From Rhizobium leguminosarum (GTDB lineage: Bacteria; Pseudomonadota; Alphaproteobacteria; Rhizobiales; Rhizobiaceae), in the NCBI RefSeq assembly GCF_001679785.1, contig NZ_CP016286.1:310001-374000 (forward strand): a stretch of 64,000 nucleotides of DNA, read 5' to 3'. Position 1 is the first letter of the stretch; each line of letters opens with the position of its first letter. Positions 48,202 to 56,690 of the stretch are shown in pieces. Below the pieces are notes generated by a model, which saw nothing but the letters and a program-made list of their open reading frames with translations, made no database searches and was not told where the DNA came from. The position numbers and the translations under genes were made by a program.

Positions 48202-50287
48202 GGGGCGGGCTTCTCCAGGCCGGCAGAAGGCCTACCAGGACGGAGCTTATCGTCATGGCTATCCAGGAAGGGTTACCATTCCACGCGTCGATCTGTGGAT
48301 CGCTGCATTTCTGGGCCTGCGCAAGCAGGACAGCGCGATCGGGGATGCTGCCGATCCTTCGTCGCTGGGGATGTCGCCGGTCTTTGCCTTCCTATGCAGC
48401 TGCGCCCTTATTGTGGCCGCTCTTGCTGCAAATGCCAGTCGGCTGGGAGAGGGCTGGGCGGTTCCGACGTTCTATTGCGCCATCGCCGCGATCTTTCTCC
48501 CCGCGGCGGCGCGGATCATCCATCCAGGGGCCAGCCGCCTGGAGCGCTTGGCGCTCATAATGATCGTGACCTCAGCCCTCTTCGTGGTGCGCCTCATCCG
48601 CGCACCCGTCGCCTTCATAGACCATGACGAATTCCTGCACTGGGCGACGGTGAACGACATTCTGGAGGCGGGGCGACTGTTCCTGCCCAATCCCCTTTTG
48701 CCGGTCAGCCCCCTCTATCCCGGGCTGGAGCTCATAACGTCCGCCTTGGTCAACCTGTCCGGACTGTCCGTCTTCGCGGCAGGCCTCATCGTATTGGCGG
48801 CCGCACGGATGATGCTGATGTGCGCGCTCTTCCTGCTCTTTGAGAAGATCACGGGCTCGGCACGGATCGCCTCCATCGCCTGCCTGATCTACATGGGCTC
48901 GTCCGCGTTTTTGCTGTTTGACGTCCACTACTCCTATGAAAGCCTGGCGATCCCCATGCTTGCGGCGGTGCTGTTGGCTTCGGAAAGCCGACGCATCGAG
49001 CGAAGCGACGCGGCAGGCTGGCCGACGGTCGTCGCCACCATGGTCCTGATCGTGGCTCTCGCGGCTACTCATCATCTCACCTCCTATTTTTGCACGGCCC
49101 TTTTGTGCGGCACGGCGGTGATGGAATGCCTGCGACAGGGCGCGTCCGCTATGCAGAGGCGGCAGGCGATCCTGCTGGCCTCGATCGCCGTGATTGCTCC
49201 GGTCGCCTGGTCGAAGATCGTCGGGAACCCCACCGGCAGCTACATCCTTCCCGTACTGGCAGGCGGCATACACGAGGTAGCGCAACTCCTATCGAACTCG
49301 ACCGCGACGCGTAAGCTTTTCGTGTCGGACACGGGAGCCTTGGCGCCTGCGTGGCAACGTTATCTGACGATGGCGGGCGTCGCGCTGATCTGCCTGGGAC
49401 TTCTCACCGGCTTTCTCCGCTCGCTCGTTTTCAATGGGCAGCACCCGAATGCGAGTATCCTCTGGCCGCCGACCAGATGGCGCCTATGGCGGTCAAGCCC
49501 TCTCGTCGTCCTCGTTTTGGTGACGCTGGCCTATCCTGTCAGCATCATCTTCCGCCTGACGCGCAGTGGGTGGGAGATCGGCAACCGCATCGGCTCGCTA
49601 TCTTTCCTCGGCGTCGCAATTGTCGTCGCGGTGGCCGTCGCGGCATTCTGGCACGGCACGTCGCGTGGCTGGCTGCGCGCAACGGCGCTTGCCGCCGCCG
49701 CAACGACGGTGCTGATTGGTGGCGTCATCAGCTCCGAGGGGCCGCGTATCCTGGTTCCGGCCGGCTATGAAGTTTCGGCCGACTCCTCGTCGATAGAACC
49801 GATGGGGATCAGCGCCGCAAAGTGGACCAGGGAATGGCTGGGCGGCGACCGGCATTTCGCAACCGACCGGATCAATCGCCTGCTCCTGTCCACCTACGGC
49901 CGGCAAAAGGTCTCGACCACGCTTGAGAGCGGGCAGGACACAGGCATGGCCATCACCGCTGCCGATCTCGGCTCGATGGAACGCAAGCTGCTGATCGGCT
50001 CGAGCGTTGGTTTCGTCATGGTCGATCTGCGCATGACCACTGGCCTGCCCGGCGTCGGCGTCTATTTCGACGGCGGCGCACAGGACCGAAACCACACGGT
50101 CCCCCTCCAGGCATCGTCGCTGCTCAAGTTCAATTCCGAGCCCGATGTCGACCGCACCTTCGACAACGGCTTCATGGTCATTTTCGATGTCGGGCGGCTC
50201 GGGAAAACAAGGCAGCCCGCCGTCCCTGGTAAGCGGACCGGAGAGCCGGTGCAATCCTTGGGACGAACAGACGGAGATTTGCAATGA
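48188..50287 (+). CDS. Large membrane protein, GT-C-like or polymerase
   Basis: This gene encodes 699 residues with roughly eleven hydrophobic segments up to about residue 530, then a soluble C-terminal part of about 160. A conserved acidic motif IDHDEFLHW (residues 144-152) lies in the first large outer loop, like the metal-binding loop of GT-C enzymes. HYSYESLAIPMLAAVLLASE and FRLTRSGWEIGNRIGSLSFL are further marks. It may transfer a lipid-linked sugar or act as the chain polymerase; no separate Wzy is seen in the cluster. Confidence 0.6.
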   Translation: MTVVKGRASPGRQKAYQDGAYRHGYPGRVTIPRVDLWIAAFLGLRKQDSAIGDAADPSSLGMSPVFAFLCSCALIVAALAANASRLGEGWAVPTFYCAIAAIFLPAAARIIHPGASRLERLALIMIVTSALFVVRLIRAPVAFIDHDEFLHWATVNDILEAGRLFLPNPLLPVSPLYPGLELITSALVNLSGLSVFAAGLIVLAAARMMLMCALFLLFEKITGSARIASIACLIYMGSSAFLLFDVHYSYESLAIPMLAAVLLASESRRIERSDAAGWPTVVATMVLIVALAATHHLTSYFCTALLCGTAVMECLRQGASAMQRRQAILLASIAVIAPVAWSKIVGNPTGSYILPVLAGGIHEVAQLLSNSTATRKLFVSDTGALAPAWQRYLTMAGVALICLGLLTGFLRSLVFNGQHPNASILWPPTRWRLWRSSPLVVLVLVTLAYPVSIIFRLTRSGWEIGNRIGSLSFLGVAIVVAVAVAAFWHGTSRGWLRATALAAAATTVLIGGVISSEGPRILVPAGYEVSADSSSIEPMGISAAKWTREWLGGDRHFATDRINRLLLSTYGRQKVSTTLESGQDTGMAITAADLGSMERKLLIGSSVGFVMVDLRMTTGLPGVGVYFDGGAQDRNHTVPLQASSLLKFNSEPDVDRTFDNGFMVIFDVGRLGKTRQPAVPGKRTGEPVQSLGRTDGDLQ

Positions 50288-51171
50288 TCGATAGCCGTAT
50301 CGACGCTTTCATGTGCGTCCATTCGCGGGACATCGAATATTTGCTCGAAGCGTCCCTTCGCTCCTACCAGCAGCATTTCCCCGACAAGGGAAACCTGACC
50401 ATGGTCACCGACAACCCGGCCGCTTTAAGAGCCTTCCTCGACGCGAAGGGTCTCGTGCCCGGCGCAGCCGTCACCGGCGACAACGACTGGCTTTCGGCAC
50501 GCGAACTGGAACTTCCCGGCTGGTTTCGGCAGCAGATCGTCAAGCTGCGCGCCTTCGAATTCTGCCGCACCGAGCATTTCTGTAATCTGGGTGCGGATAC
50601 GCTGCTGCTGCGGCCCATCGCGACGACCGATCTGATCGACCGGGGCGAACCGGTTCTCTATTATTCCAGCCACAGGTTGCCCGATCTGCATTACCGTTTC
50701 GAGAAGCAACGGTTGCGCAATGTTGCAAAGATCCTCGGCGTCGAGCCGGCTCGATCTTTTCGCTACGTCGATTTCATCAACGATTTCTTCTGCTTCAAGC
50801 GTGAATGGCTCATCGCGCTGAATGACTACATCGCGTCGAAATACGGCTCAAAACCCTACGTCGAGCTGCTCAACGGTCTCAGCGCGTCAAAAGACCAGAC
50901 ACGGTTCGGAGAATGGACACTCTATTCCGTCTTTCTGCTCGATGTGATGCACCTGTCGCCGACGATGCGCGATGCGCGCGGGGCCTATCTGACGCAGATC
51001 CATAGCCGTCTCGGCCTCACTCTGAGCCGGCTGGACAGCAAGATCGTTCATCTCGTCCAGAAATCCTTCGACCCCAACGTGATACGGCAGAAGCTCATGA
51101 AGGTGAACCCAGGCGCCGCGCAGATCATCGGCGCGACGGCATGGGTGGATGCAGGAGTTCGTCCCCGATGA
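50284..51171 (+). CDS. DUF6492-like putative glycosyltransferase
   Basis: This gene encodes 295 residues. IDAFMCVHSRDIEYLLEASL is a GT-A-like opening, WFRQQIVKLRAFEFCRTEHF and CNLGADTLLLRPI contain a donor-site-like D-TLLL, and INDFFCFKREWLIALNDYIA follows. The pattern is that of DUF6492 proteins, often placed in polysaccharide loci. It overlaps its neighbours on both sides by four bases (ATGA). A transferase role is likely but not shown. Confidence 0.7.
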   Translation: MIDSRIDAFMCVHSRDIEYLLEASLRSYQQHFPDKGNLTMVTDNPAALRAFLDAKGLVPGAAVTGDNDWLSARELELPGWFRQQIVKLRAFEFCRTEHFCNLGADTLLLRPIATTDLIDRGEPVLYYSSHRLPDLHYRFEKQRLRNVAKILGVEPARSFRYVDFINDFFCFKREWLIALNDYIASKYGSKPYVELLNGLSASKDQTRFGEWTLYSVFLLDVMHLSPTMRDARGAYLTQIHSRLGLTLSRLDSKIVHLVQKSFDPNVIRQKLMKVNPGAAQIIGATAWVDAGVRPR

Positions 51172-51995
51172 TGGCCCGTCGTGTCTTTCTGGGAATCATT
51201 CCGCTGTGGGTTCTTGCCGCTGCCTTGGCCGTAACGTGGCTGCCCGAAACCTTCTCGACCTGGGAGAAGGTGGTCCGCCTGGCGCTCTGCGCGCCACTGA
51301 TATTGTATTTCCCTGGCTGCATGCTGGTGGACACCCTGCGCATCGAGGGCGACACAGTCACAAGGGGGACGTTCGCGGTGTTCCTGAGCTTCGCGACCTG
51401 CATTTTTTGCGGCCTTCTGCTGCATGTCGCCGGGCATCTCGATGCGCGAGGCTGGGTATACGCGTTGGGCCTGACGACTATTGCCGTTCGGTGGCTGAAT
51501 GTCGTTTTGCAGCTCGCAAGGCCGGTTCCAGCCATTCCCTGGGCCTGGCCCGGCCGCCGTTTTGGGGCATTCGCAGTTTCCATGATCTTGGCGACGAGTT
51601 CCGTCCTCATGGCGCGCCCGGTCGCGCTTGAACACAAGCCGTTTCAGTTCACTGAGCTTTGGATGGTGCCCAAATGGACCTGGACGAACAATGTGGTAAC
51701 GGTCGGCGTGCGCAATTCGGAAGACGCCAGGACGCTTTACAGTCTTGACCTTGTTCTGGGCGGCACATTGATTGGAAAGATGCCAGCCTTCGAACTGGCG
51801 CCTTCCTCCAGTCAAACCTTCGAATTCTCCATACCGACAAAAACGCACCCTCCCGCACGGCTGGAAGCCTGGCTCTACAAGGGCGGCGACAGGGGAACGA
51901 TCTACCGCAAGGTCTGGATGACCATCGACGCGCTCCAGTCGCCGGCACCGACCGGAATAACCCTTCAGTTCGCCCCGGAGCTGAAGAATGGATAA
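51168..51995 (+). CDS. Membrane protein with DUF1616-like N-terminus
   Basis: This gene encodes 275 residues from ATG 51168 overlapping the upstream stop. Four hydrophobic segments (FLGIIPLWVLAAALAVTWLP and following) end near 150, then a soluble beta-rich domain (WTWTNNVVTVGVRNSEDART, SLDLVLGGTLIGKMPAFELA) lies outside. The layout, four helices followed by an Ig-like domain, resembles DUF1616 proteins of archaeal and bacterial glycan loci. It may assist assembly; no activity is known to me. Confidence 0.55.
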   Translation: MMARRVFLGIIPLWVLAAALAVTWLPETFSTWEKVVRLALCAPLILYFPGCMLVDTLRIEGDTVTRGTFAVFLSFATCIFCGLLLHVAGHLDARGWVYALGLTTIAVRWLNVVLQLARPVPAIPWAWPGRRFGAFAVSMILATSSVLMARPVALEHKPFQFTELWMVPKWTWTNNVVTVGVRNSEDARTLYSLDLVLGGTLIGKMPAFELAPSSSQTFEFSIPTKTHPPARLEAWLYKGGDRGTIYRKVWMTIDALQSPAPTGITLQFAPELKNG

Positions 51996-52989
51996 TTTCC
52001 AGCACCCCTTACCCGGCAGGCTCACGACGGCAATCGTCATCTGCTGCTATTCCGACAAGCGCTGGGACATTCTCAATAAGGCAATCGAGGCGGCAGCGCG
52101 CCAGGTCCCGGCCGCGGACGAGATCGTTGTTATCGTCGATCACAATCCGGCACTCGCGCTGCGTCTGCGCGCCAAGCGCTTCGAAACCCCGCTCAGCATC
52201 GTCGAGAATATTCATTCGCCCGGCCTCTCCGGTGCCCGCAACACCGGGATTTCTGTCAGCTGCGGCGAGGTCATCCTGTTTCTCGACGACGACGCCGTGG
52301 CGGATCAAGATTTGCTGGCGACCTTGGTGCGGCAACTCGAGGATCCCTCGGTTCTGGGCGCCGTATCCGCCATCCGCCCCTTGTGGGAAACAGACCGTCC
52401 GTCCTGGTTTCCCGACGAATTCCTGTGGACCCTCGGCTGCACCTATCGCGGCCTTCATCCGGGGGCGGTGCGCAACCTCATCGGCGCGTCGATGTGCATC
52501 CGCCGCTCCGTCTTCGATCATACGGGCGGCTTCGATTCCGGCTTGGGCCGAACGGCCAAGGCTTTGCCGCTCGGATGCGAGGAAACCGAACTCTGCATCC
52601 GTGCAACCAAGGCCTTGCCGCATGGCCGTTTCGTCTTCGAGCCATCGAGCGGCAGCGATCACGCCATACCCGCCGATCGCGCAACGTGGAAGTATTTCCT
52701 CCACCGCTGCTGGGCCGAAGGGCTTTCAAAGGCCAGCCTCTCGTTGATGGCGGGCTCCGGCGAGGCGCTGGCGTCGGAAAAGACCTATGTGACCAGGACG
52801 CTGCCGCAAGGGGTTATGCGGGGATTCGCCGATGTGCTGCTTGGCCAGCCGAGCGGCCTTCTTCGGGCCGTCGCGCTGGGCGCCGGCCTGGCGGCCACTG
52901 TGGCCGGCTTCGCTCTCGGCCGGACCCGCGCTGCCCTTACGCGACCGTTCACCTCCGTTCCTGCTCGCGCTCTCGAACCGGTGGAATAG
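51988..52989 (+). CDS. Glycosyltransferase family 2
   Basis: This gene encodes 333 residues. TTAIVICCYSDKRWDILNKA, DEIVVIVDHNPALALRLRAK, NIHSPGLSGARNTGISVSCG and VILFLDDDAVADQDLLATLV (DxD site) are GT2 landmarks; GCEETELCIRATKALPHGRF is the acceptor region with ED-like base. A C-terminal hydrophobic segment (LRAVALGAGLAATVAGFALG) anchors it to the membrane. It overlaps the upstream stop by eight bases. Confidence 0.9.
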   Translation: MDNFQHPLPGRLTTAIVICCYSDKRWDILNKAIEAAARQVPAADEIVVIVDHNPALALRLRAKRFETPLSIVENIHSPGLSGARNTGISVSCGEVILFLDDDAVADQDLLATLVRQLEDPSVLGAVSAIRPLWETDRPSWFPDEFLWTLGCTYRGLHPGAVRNLIGASMCIRRSVFDHTGGFDSGLGRTAKALPLGCEETELCIRATKALPHGRFVFEPSSGSDHAIPADRATWKYFLHRCWAEGLSKASLSLMAGSGEALASEKTYVTRTLPQGVMRGFADVLLGQPSGLLRAVALGAGLAATVAGFALGRTRAALTRPFTSVPARALEPVE

Positions 52990-52991
52990 GC

Positions 52992-54371
52992 ATGATGACC
53001 CTCAGCGCCGCCATGACTAAGGTCCGCAGCCTCCTGATCAATCAGGCGGTTTTGCTCCTCAATGCAGGCATGCTGGGGCTTGGAACGTTGATGACGGCCG
53101 TTCTCGGCTTCGTCTACTGGTGGTTCGCGGCGCGTTCCTTCTCGGCCGAGGCTGTCGGGCTCGCCGCCGCCGCCATATCGTTGATGAATCTCCTCGCGAA
53201 TCTCGGGGAAGTCGGTCTCGGGCCCTTCCTGATGGGCGAGATAGGCCGTCAGAAAAGAGCGGGCCCCTTTCTGACGGGCGCCCTCCTGGCCTCGTTCAGC
53301 GCCTCCATCATGGTGGGGCTGATCTATCTTGCTATCGCAGCCCGGACATCGACGCAGCTTGGCTCGATCGTCGGTTCCTCAGCGACCGATCTCTTCTTCG
53401 TCGGTGCTTGCGCTCTGACGGCCGTGACCCTCGTGCTCGACCAAGCCCTTGTTGGCCTTCTGCGCAGCGGCCTTCAACTGGCCCGAAATGTTGTCTTTGC
53501 CGCCAGCAAGCTTCTTCTGTTGGTCGCTCTCGGCCTGACACTAGGCCGGGCGAGCAGCGAACTGGCGATCTTCACCACCTGGTTTACCGGCCAGCTTGTC
53601 TCGCTGGTCGTCGTGGCCGGGCTTCTTGTTTATGCCGGTGGGCACGTTTTCCACCGGCCGGAGATCCGCGCCTTCCGCCCGGTGCTCGGACAGGTTTTCG
53701 GCCATCATACGCTCAGCATGGCTGTTCAGGCGCCGGCGCTGCTGCTGCCCTTCGTCGTCACGGTGATGCTGTCCGCTGAGATCAACGCCGCCTTCTATGC
53801 CGCCTGGACGGTGCTGAACGTCGCGCTTCTCGTCCCTGCGTCACTCGCCTCGGTGTTGTTTGCCATCGCTGTTCGGGAGCCGGAGCTATTTCCCGCGCGC
53901 CTGCGCCTGTCGCTCGGCTTGTCGATGCTGGTTTGCGCGGCGACCGCCTTGGCGTTCCTCTTCCTGTCGCGCTTCATGCTCTGGATATTCAATCCGGCCT
54001 ATGCTGTGATTGCAGGAAATAGTCTCCAGTTTCTGGGCGTTGCCGCTTTCGGAATGGCGTTGAAGTATCATTATCTGGCGGTTCAACGTGTCCGGCGGCG
54101 CCTGGGTTTTGCTACGCTCGTTCTGACCGGCGGTGCGGTGCTGGAGATCGCGGCCGCCGTCGGTGGTGCGCAATTCGGGATCGCCGGCACTGCCAACTTC
54201 TGGGTCATTGCTGTTCTTCTGGAAGGCCTCCTTCTGTGCCCGGCATTGTATTGGGCCGCGCGGCGCACTGCGACGCCGTCCGCCACCGCGCCATCAGCGG
54301 CTGCCGGCGTCTCGACATACGGCAATGTCCTCGACAAGGCAGACCAAATCGGAATTGCGTCACGGGCTTGA
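52992..54371 (+). CDS. Wzx-like polysaccharide flippase
   Basis: This gene encodes 459 residues from ATG 52992, two bases behind the GT2 stop. About twelve hydrophobic segments are seen. LLLNAGMLGLGTLMTAVLGF, VYWWFAARSFSAEAVGLAAA and AISLMNLLANLGEVGLGPFL form the standard N-terminus of MATE/Wzx-type lipid-linked oligosaccharide flippases. It should move the finished repeat unit to the periplasm. The open frame upstream of the start lies in another frame of the GT2 gene. Confidence 0.85.
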   Translation: MMTLSAAMTKVRSLLINQAVLLLNAGMLGLGTLMTAVLGFVYWWFAARSFSAEAVGLAAAAISLMNLLANLGEVGLGPFLMGEIGRQKRAGPFLTGALLASFSASIMVGLIYLAIAARTSTQLGSIVGSSATDLFFVGACALTAVTLVLDQALVGLLRSGLQLARNVVFAASKLLLLVALGLTLGRASSELAIFTTWFTGQLVSLVVVAGLLVYAGGHVFHRPEIRAFRPVLGQVFGHHTLSMAVQAPALLLPFVVTVMLSAEINAAFYAAWTVLNVALLVPASLASVLFAIAVREPELFPARLRLSLGLSMLVCAATALAFLFLSRFMLWIFNPAYAVIAGNSLQFLGVAAFGMALKYHYLAVQRVRRRLGFATLVLTGGAVLEIAAAVGGAQFGIAGTANFWVIAVLLEGLLLCPALYWAARRTATPSATAPSAAAGVSTYGNVLDKADQIGIASRA

Positions 54372-54387
54372 AAGGGAGTTTCTTCGC

Positions 54388-55569
54388 ATGAGGCCTATTC
54401 ACCATTTCCGGAATTTCGCTGTCGGCGCTGCGGCGGTGGCGCTTTTTTGGTCTGCTCAAGTCGGATCTGCGGACGCGCAGTCATCTCCGCAGCAATCTTT
54501 CGTCACGACGAAAGAGGGGGGCTTCCTGCTGGACGGCAAGCCATTTCGCGTGGCCGGCGTCAACAACCATTATCTGACATTTGGCTCGTCAGGCGAAGTC
54601 ACGCGCGTGTTGGACGATGCCACGGCAATGGGTGCCAATGTGGTGCGCACCTTCCTGCAACCGGTTATAGGGTCGCTGGACGGCCGGGTGCCGACGATCT
54701 GGAATTCAAAAAGCACGGCCGATTCCAGCAATCTGGGAACCAAGGGCATCTACATGATGAGTTGGGATCCGATAACCAACAAGATGGTTCCCAACGACGG
54801 ACCTGACGGCTTGCAAAAGGTCGATTACCTCATCGCGGAAGCGGCGAAGCGCAAGCTTAAGCTGATCCTCGCATTCGTCGATTTCTGGGCCTATACGGGC
54901 GGTGCCCAGCAGATGAATGCCTGGTACGGGAGTTCGGACAAATACACCTTTTTTGCCGCTGATCCGCGAACCCGACGCGATTACAAGGCATGGGTCGGGC
55001 ATGTTCTGTCGCGCGTCAACACGATTACTGGTGTGCGCTATTCCGATGACCCCACCATATTTGCCTGGGATCTGGCCAATGAACCTGACATCCATCCCAA
55101 ACCGCTCCTTCATGACTGGGTGTCGGAAATGTCAGCCTATGTCAAATCCCTGGCACCGAAACAGCTCGTCACGACGGGCCATGGGAACATGGAACAGAAG
55201 CTGGCGGATATGAACATTCCGAGCGTCGATTTCGGCACGTGGCATGGCTACCCATCCTACGTCAAAATGAGCCATTCCGATTTTGACGCCCGCATTCGCG
55301 AATACTGCGCGATCGCACGAAATATCGGAAAACCGGTGATCCTGGAGGAATTTGGAGTTCCCCGATCCGATCCCGATCAGGCAAATGCCTATGAAACTTG
55401 GCTGAACACGATCGCCACGTCGGATTGCGGAGGCTGGGTGGTCTGGCGGCTCACCAGCACGCAGGACTCGGGCCTCTATCCTGAGGACGACCACGACAAA
55501 TTCGATATCCATAACGATGGAGGCGCTGCTTGGCAGGCTCTGCGCGCCGCCGCCCTCAAGTTTCAATAA
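54388..55569 (+). CDS. Secreted GH5 glycoside hydrolase
   Basis: This gene encodes 393 residues from ATG 54388 behind AAAGGGAG. A signal peptide (GAAAVALFWSAQVGSADA) ends near residue 31. The GH5 barrel shows ANVVRTFLQPVIGSLDGR, IFAWDLANEPDIHP with acid/base Glu 232, TWHGYPSYV, and PVILEEFGVPRSDP with nucleophile Glu 321. The closest pattern is endo-beta-1,4-mannanase. In the cluster it probably trims or releases the polymer, as ExoK-type glycanases do for other rhizobial polysaccharides. Confidence 0.88.
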   Translation: MRPIHHFRNFAVGAAAVALFWSAQVGSADAQSSPQQSFVTTKEGGFLLDGKPFRVAGVNNHYLTFGSSGEVTRVLDDATAMGANVVRTFLQPVIGSLDGRVPTIWNSKSTADSSNLGTKGIYMMSWDPITNKMVPNDGPDGLQKVDYLIAEAAKRKLKLILAFVDFWAYTGGAQQMNAWYGSSDKYTFFAADPRTRRDYKAWVGHVLSRVNTITGVRYSDDPTIFAWDLANEPDIHPKPLLHDWVSEMSAYVKSLAPKQLVTTGHGNMEQKLADMNIPSVDFGTWHGYPSYVKMSHSDFDARIREYCAIARNIGKPVILEEFGVPRSDPDQANAYETWLNTIATSDCGGWVVWRLTSTQDSGLYPEDDHDKFDIHNDGGAAWQALRAAALKFQ

Positions 55570-56019
55570 TCAGGGCCACCGGAGCCATTCCGCCGTTCAG
55601 CATTCGTCGTCTTGAGCGATGGATCGGGTACGACATCGGGTGTTGCCATTCGATTTGATGGCTGCCAACAACATGTGGCATATCGCTTGAAGGCGGAAAC
55701 CGATTTCAAGAAGAAAACATACGTGACACGACGATCGGAAGCGCGCCCGCGAACCGGGATGGTTGCGCGAACGAACAAATGACAGCGATCTCAACACGCC
55801 AGAGTATTGACCTAAATGCTTCCATATTTTCTTGCGATCTAAACTGGGTCTCTAGCTTCGCCAAATATTCGCGGTATATCCAGGATATCGGGGACAAGTT
55901 GGAGATTTTCGAAGGTCAACAGTTGGCAATATGAATAATGCGGACGGCTCGCTCCCAGAAGCGGTATCGTATATTGACTCATCATCGGGCTATCCCGATT
56001 CGAAAGAGGGATTCCGGCA
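55570..56019. other. Spacer after the polysaccharide cluster
   Basis: These 450 bases hold several short leftward open frames without ribosome binding sites or family likeness. No clear terminator was seen behind the GH5 stop. A promoter for the next gene is expected near the right end. Confidence 0.4.
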
Positions 56020-56523
56020 GTGAACTCTTCACGCTTTCTCCAATCAATCGTCGAAGCCGAGTCCCATGATACACGCTTGAATTTCGCCCGCGCCGCGATT
56101 TTTCAGCTTTATAGTGCTTGCCTGCCAACCGGTTCTGCGCCGGCTCAGTTTTCCGTCGAACTCACTCTATCTGAAGAAGAAGCGGTCACGCTTGTCGTAC
56201 GGCCGTTCGTCAATAAGGTGGAAGCACTTGGCGGGCTTGTGAAATCCCTGTTTTCGACAAACGCGGAAACCGTACTGCGAGCCCTGCCATGCAGGGTGGA
56301 GGATAAGCTTGGATCCGGCATTGGATTGATACTTTTCGTCGACGACGAGCCGATGATTACCATCGGATCTCTCGCGGATAACAGCGGACTGTTTCTCCGC
56401 CAGATAGAGCCCGCATCCGGGAATACTCCCGGGGTTGCCACAATCGGTACGGTGGTAGGCCAACGACTTGCCAGTGTGGTTCCTATTCCGACTGGATCTC
56501 TCCATCTGCGTAAGCCGAAATAA
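56020..56523 (+). CDS. Hypothetical protein, 167 residues
   Basis: The frame from GTG 56020 encodes MNSSRFLQSIVEAESHDTRL, then ARAAIFQLYSACLPTGSAPA and later GIGLILFVDDEPMITIGSLA. It is a mixed alpha/beta protein without signal or membrane segment. The start codon is preceded by only a weak AGAGGG nine or more bases away. No family was recognised. It stands alone between the glycan cluster and a broken oxidoreductase. Confidence 0.55.
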   Translation: MNSSRFLQSIVEAESHDTRLNFARAAIFQLYSACLPTGSAPAQFSVELTLSEEEAVTLVVRPFVNKVEALGGLVKSLFSTNAETVLRALPCRVEDKLGSGIGLILFVDDEPMITIGSLADNSGLFLRQIEPASGNTPGVATIGTVVGQRLASVVPIPTGSLHLRKPK

Positions 56524-56537
56524 CGGGCTCTGACCGA

Positions 56538-56690
56538 TCAAGGTATCAGCAGGATACTGCCCGCCGAGCGTCGAGATTCCATCTCTTCGTGCACCTTCGC
56601 AACATCGGCCAAACGATATTCAGCACCGATCTGCGAAACGGGTGTGAGGCAAGGATGACCGGTGCTCGATCTCTGCCGAATCACATCACT
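56538..56690 (-). pseudogene. Zinc-type quinone oxidoreductase, C-terminal remnant
   Basis: The leftward frame ends in AEYRLADVAKVHEEMESRRS, then AGSILLIP, the standard C-terminus of quinone oxidoreductases (YPLADA-AH-DLE-R-T-GK-VL-P). No start or the rest of the enzyme is present; upstream runs into the penicillin-binding protein gene in another frame. It is a short relic. Confidence 0.65.
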
